Source of the DNA: an uncultured candidate division Zixibacteria bacterium
GTDB lineage: Bacteria; Zixibacteria; MSB-5A5; GN15; FEB-12
DNA: 6,730 nucleotides
Assembly (NCBI GenBank): GCA_913009765.1
Contig: CAJVYT010000240.1
Location: forward strand, 1 to 6,730
Reading direction: 5' to 3'
Made by a program: the position numbers and the translations under genes. The notes below the pieces were generated by a model. The model did no database searches. It was not told the DNA's origin and worked only from the letters and a program-made list of their open reading frames with translations. Below, one piece after another: positions 6,051-6,730 of the stretch (position 1 is its first letter; each line of letters opens with the position of its first letter).

Positions 6051-6569
6051 CTAATTAGTCATGTAAAACTGTTTTCCTTTATGATGATACATAATTAGAG
6101 TAGTATCTTTATATATTCTTTGTCCTTGCTCATCAAGATAAGATAATGATATGTCAAACAAAAGTGAGTCTATATTATTTGGGACTGTTATTTTTTCAAA
6201 CTTAAATATATAATAGCAATCCTCGATAACTTTTTTTTCACCAATAATTAATTTATGTTTCTGAGAGCTAAAACTAATATTTACACTTTCAATTAATAAA
6301 TTTTCAAATACCATTAGTTTAAAATCAGTACAATTATCATCTCGAGGGTTAACACTAAGCCGAATAAAAAACAAGCTATCATTTTTATTCTTTAAATCAA
6401 CATCTGCTTCAAAATTATAACCAAAAGAAAACAAATCAAATTCAAAAGTATTTCCAATTTGTTTATGTGACTTATGTTGATCAAAATAATTGTAATAAGC
6501 AATACCACAACTGGAGCAATATAAAAGTAGTAATAAACTACTCAAGTATAATAATTTATTAATAAACAT
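6051..6569 (-). CDS. Uncharacterised lipoprotein-like exported protein
   Basis: This is a 172-residue protein with no recognised domain. The start is the ATG read from 6569, because AAGGAG at 6580-6575 sits 5 nt before it; the in-frame GTG at 6575 overlaps that ribosome-binding site. Residues 1-17 are hydrophobic (MFINKLLYLSSLLLLLY), followed by CSSCG. C21 preceded by Ser-Ser, or less likely C18, could be a lipidation site, so a membrane-attached lipoprotein is suggested, though the lipobox is imperfect. The rest is soluble, rich in Asn, Asp, Lys, Phe and Ile, and looks like an all-beta small domain (alternating pattern in DSLLFDISLSYLDEQ). It is the only gene on the - strand and even more AT-rich than its neighbours. 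It lies between two copies of a direct repeat, which suggests an accessory, possibly acquired gene. It has no visible partner in an operon. Function is unknown. Confidence 0.72.
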   Translation of the reverse strand: MFINKLLYLSSLLLLLYCSSCGIAYYNYFDQHKSHKQIGNTFEFDLFSFGYNFEADVDLKNKNDSLFFIRLSVNPRDDNCTDFKLMVFENLLIESVNISFSSQKHKLIIGEKKVIEDCYYIFKFEKITVPNNIDSLLFDISLSYLDEQGQRIYKDTTLIMYHHKGKQFYMTN

Positions 6570-6574
6570 ATACA

Positions 6575-6580
6575 CTCCTT
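6575..6580 (-). promoter_or_regulatory. Ribosome-binding site of the lipoprotein-like gene
   Basis: AAGGAG on the - strand, 5 nt before the ATG at 6569, fixes the start two codons inside the longest open frame and supports the gene as real. Confidence 0.8.
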
Positions 6581-6645
6581 ACTCTATACGCATCTTCGTA
6601 AAAATTCACAAAATTATTCCTAAACCCTTCAAGAGGTGCACGGGT

Positions 6646-6663
6646 GCCCCATCCGCTTGGGGC
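6646..6663. repeat. Short palindrome upstream of the lipoprotein-like gene
   Basis: GCCCCA (6646-6651) and TGGGGC (6658-6663) are perfect 6-nt inverted arms around TCCGCT. It lies immediately before copy 2 of the direct repeat and is GC-rich in AT-rich surroundings. Confidence 0.65.
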
Positions 6664-6666
6664 TTG

Positions 6667-6730
6667 TTGATTATTCGTGGGCGGCAGACGCCCTCGTCTG
6701 CCCCTATTAATCTATACATATCTTTTATTA
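6667..6730. repeat. Dispersed direct repeat, copy 2, with a different palindromic core
   Basis: This has the same layout and orientation as copy 1: TTGAT-n5-GTGGGCGG, core, CCCTCGTCTGCCC, then the identical 24-nt tail (6707-6730). Here the hairpin is GGCAGACG (6683-6690) with CGTCTGCC (6695-6702) around CCCT. The identity reaches the window edge, so the repeat may continue beyond it. Confidence 0.8.

Noticed and set aside
6578..6600. Third partial copy of the direct-repeat tail (CTATACGCATCTTCG)
   Set aside because: The resemblance to the 24-nt tail is only partial and it lacks the GC-rich flanks and core, so it may be chance.
5618..6730. CRISPR array
   Set aside because: The repeats are neither regularly spaced nor identical, and there are only two related copies about 880 nt apart, with a gene between them.
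5787..6730. Integron gene cassette with attC sites
   Set aside because: A single gene between palindromic repeats fits superficially, but no clear attC core-site pair (RYYYAAC ... GTTRRRY) is placed correctly around the gene, and no integrase is visible.

Overview
The window is AT-rich bacterial DNA carrying a compact set of cell-envelope genes on the + strand (1-5617), followed by a gene-poor, palindrome-rich stretch with one orphan lipoprotein-like gene on the - strand. Signal peptides ending in motifs such as ISAQS, the protein families present and the overall style suggest a Gram-negative member of the Bacteroidetes/Chlorobi/Ignavibacteria/candidate-phylum (FCB-like) sphere. Clear Shine-Dalgarno sequences (AGAGGAG, AAGGAG, AAAGGA) argue against a typical Bacteroidetes. 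This placement is an inference and no genus can be named.

Region 1 (1-2676) holds three consecutive genes for extracytoplasmic proteins rich in repeated beta strands: the 3' part of a DUF4097-type putative adhesin, an exported bactofilin-like (polymer-forming) domain fused to a multi-span membrane region, and a secreted protein with about seven 'toast-rack'-like glycine-turn repeats. They are spaced 33 and 66 nt apart and probably form one transcription unit, closed by an intrinsic terminator at 2713-2763.

Region 2 (2764-5617) holds two HtrA/Deg-type genes that overlap by 8 nt. The first is a canonical exported serine protease with an intact His-Asp-Ser triad and two PDZ domains. The second keeps the same protease-like fold plus two PDZ domains but has lost all three catalytic residues, so it is a predicted pseudoprotease. 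The overlap suggests translational coupling and perhaps a joint complex. Together with region 1 this looks like an envelope-maintenance or envelope-stress locus (inference from families and context).

Region 3 (5618-6730) contains a series of short GC-rich perfect or near-perfect palindromes in an AT-rich background and a direct repeat of about 65-70 nt (5787-5856 and 6667-6730). The two repeat copies share flanks but carry different hairpin cores. The copies bracket a small - strand gene (6051-6569) encoding an unrecognised lipoprotein-like protein. This part looks like an accessory segment shaped by small dispersed palindromic repeats. No tRNA, rRNA, CRISPR array or transposase gene was seen.
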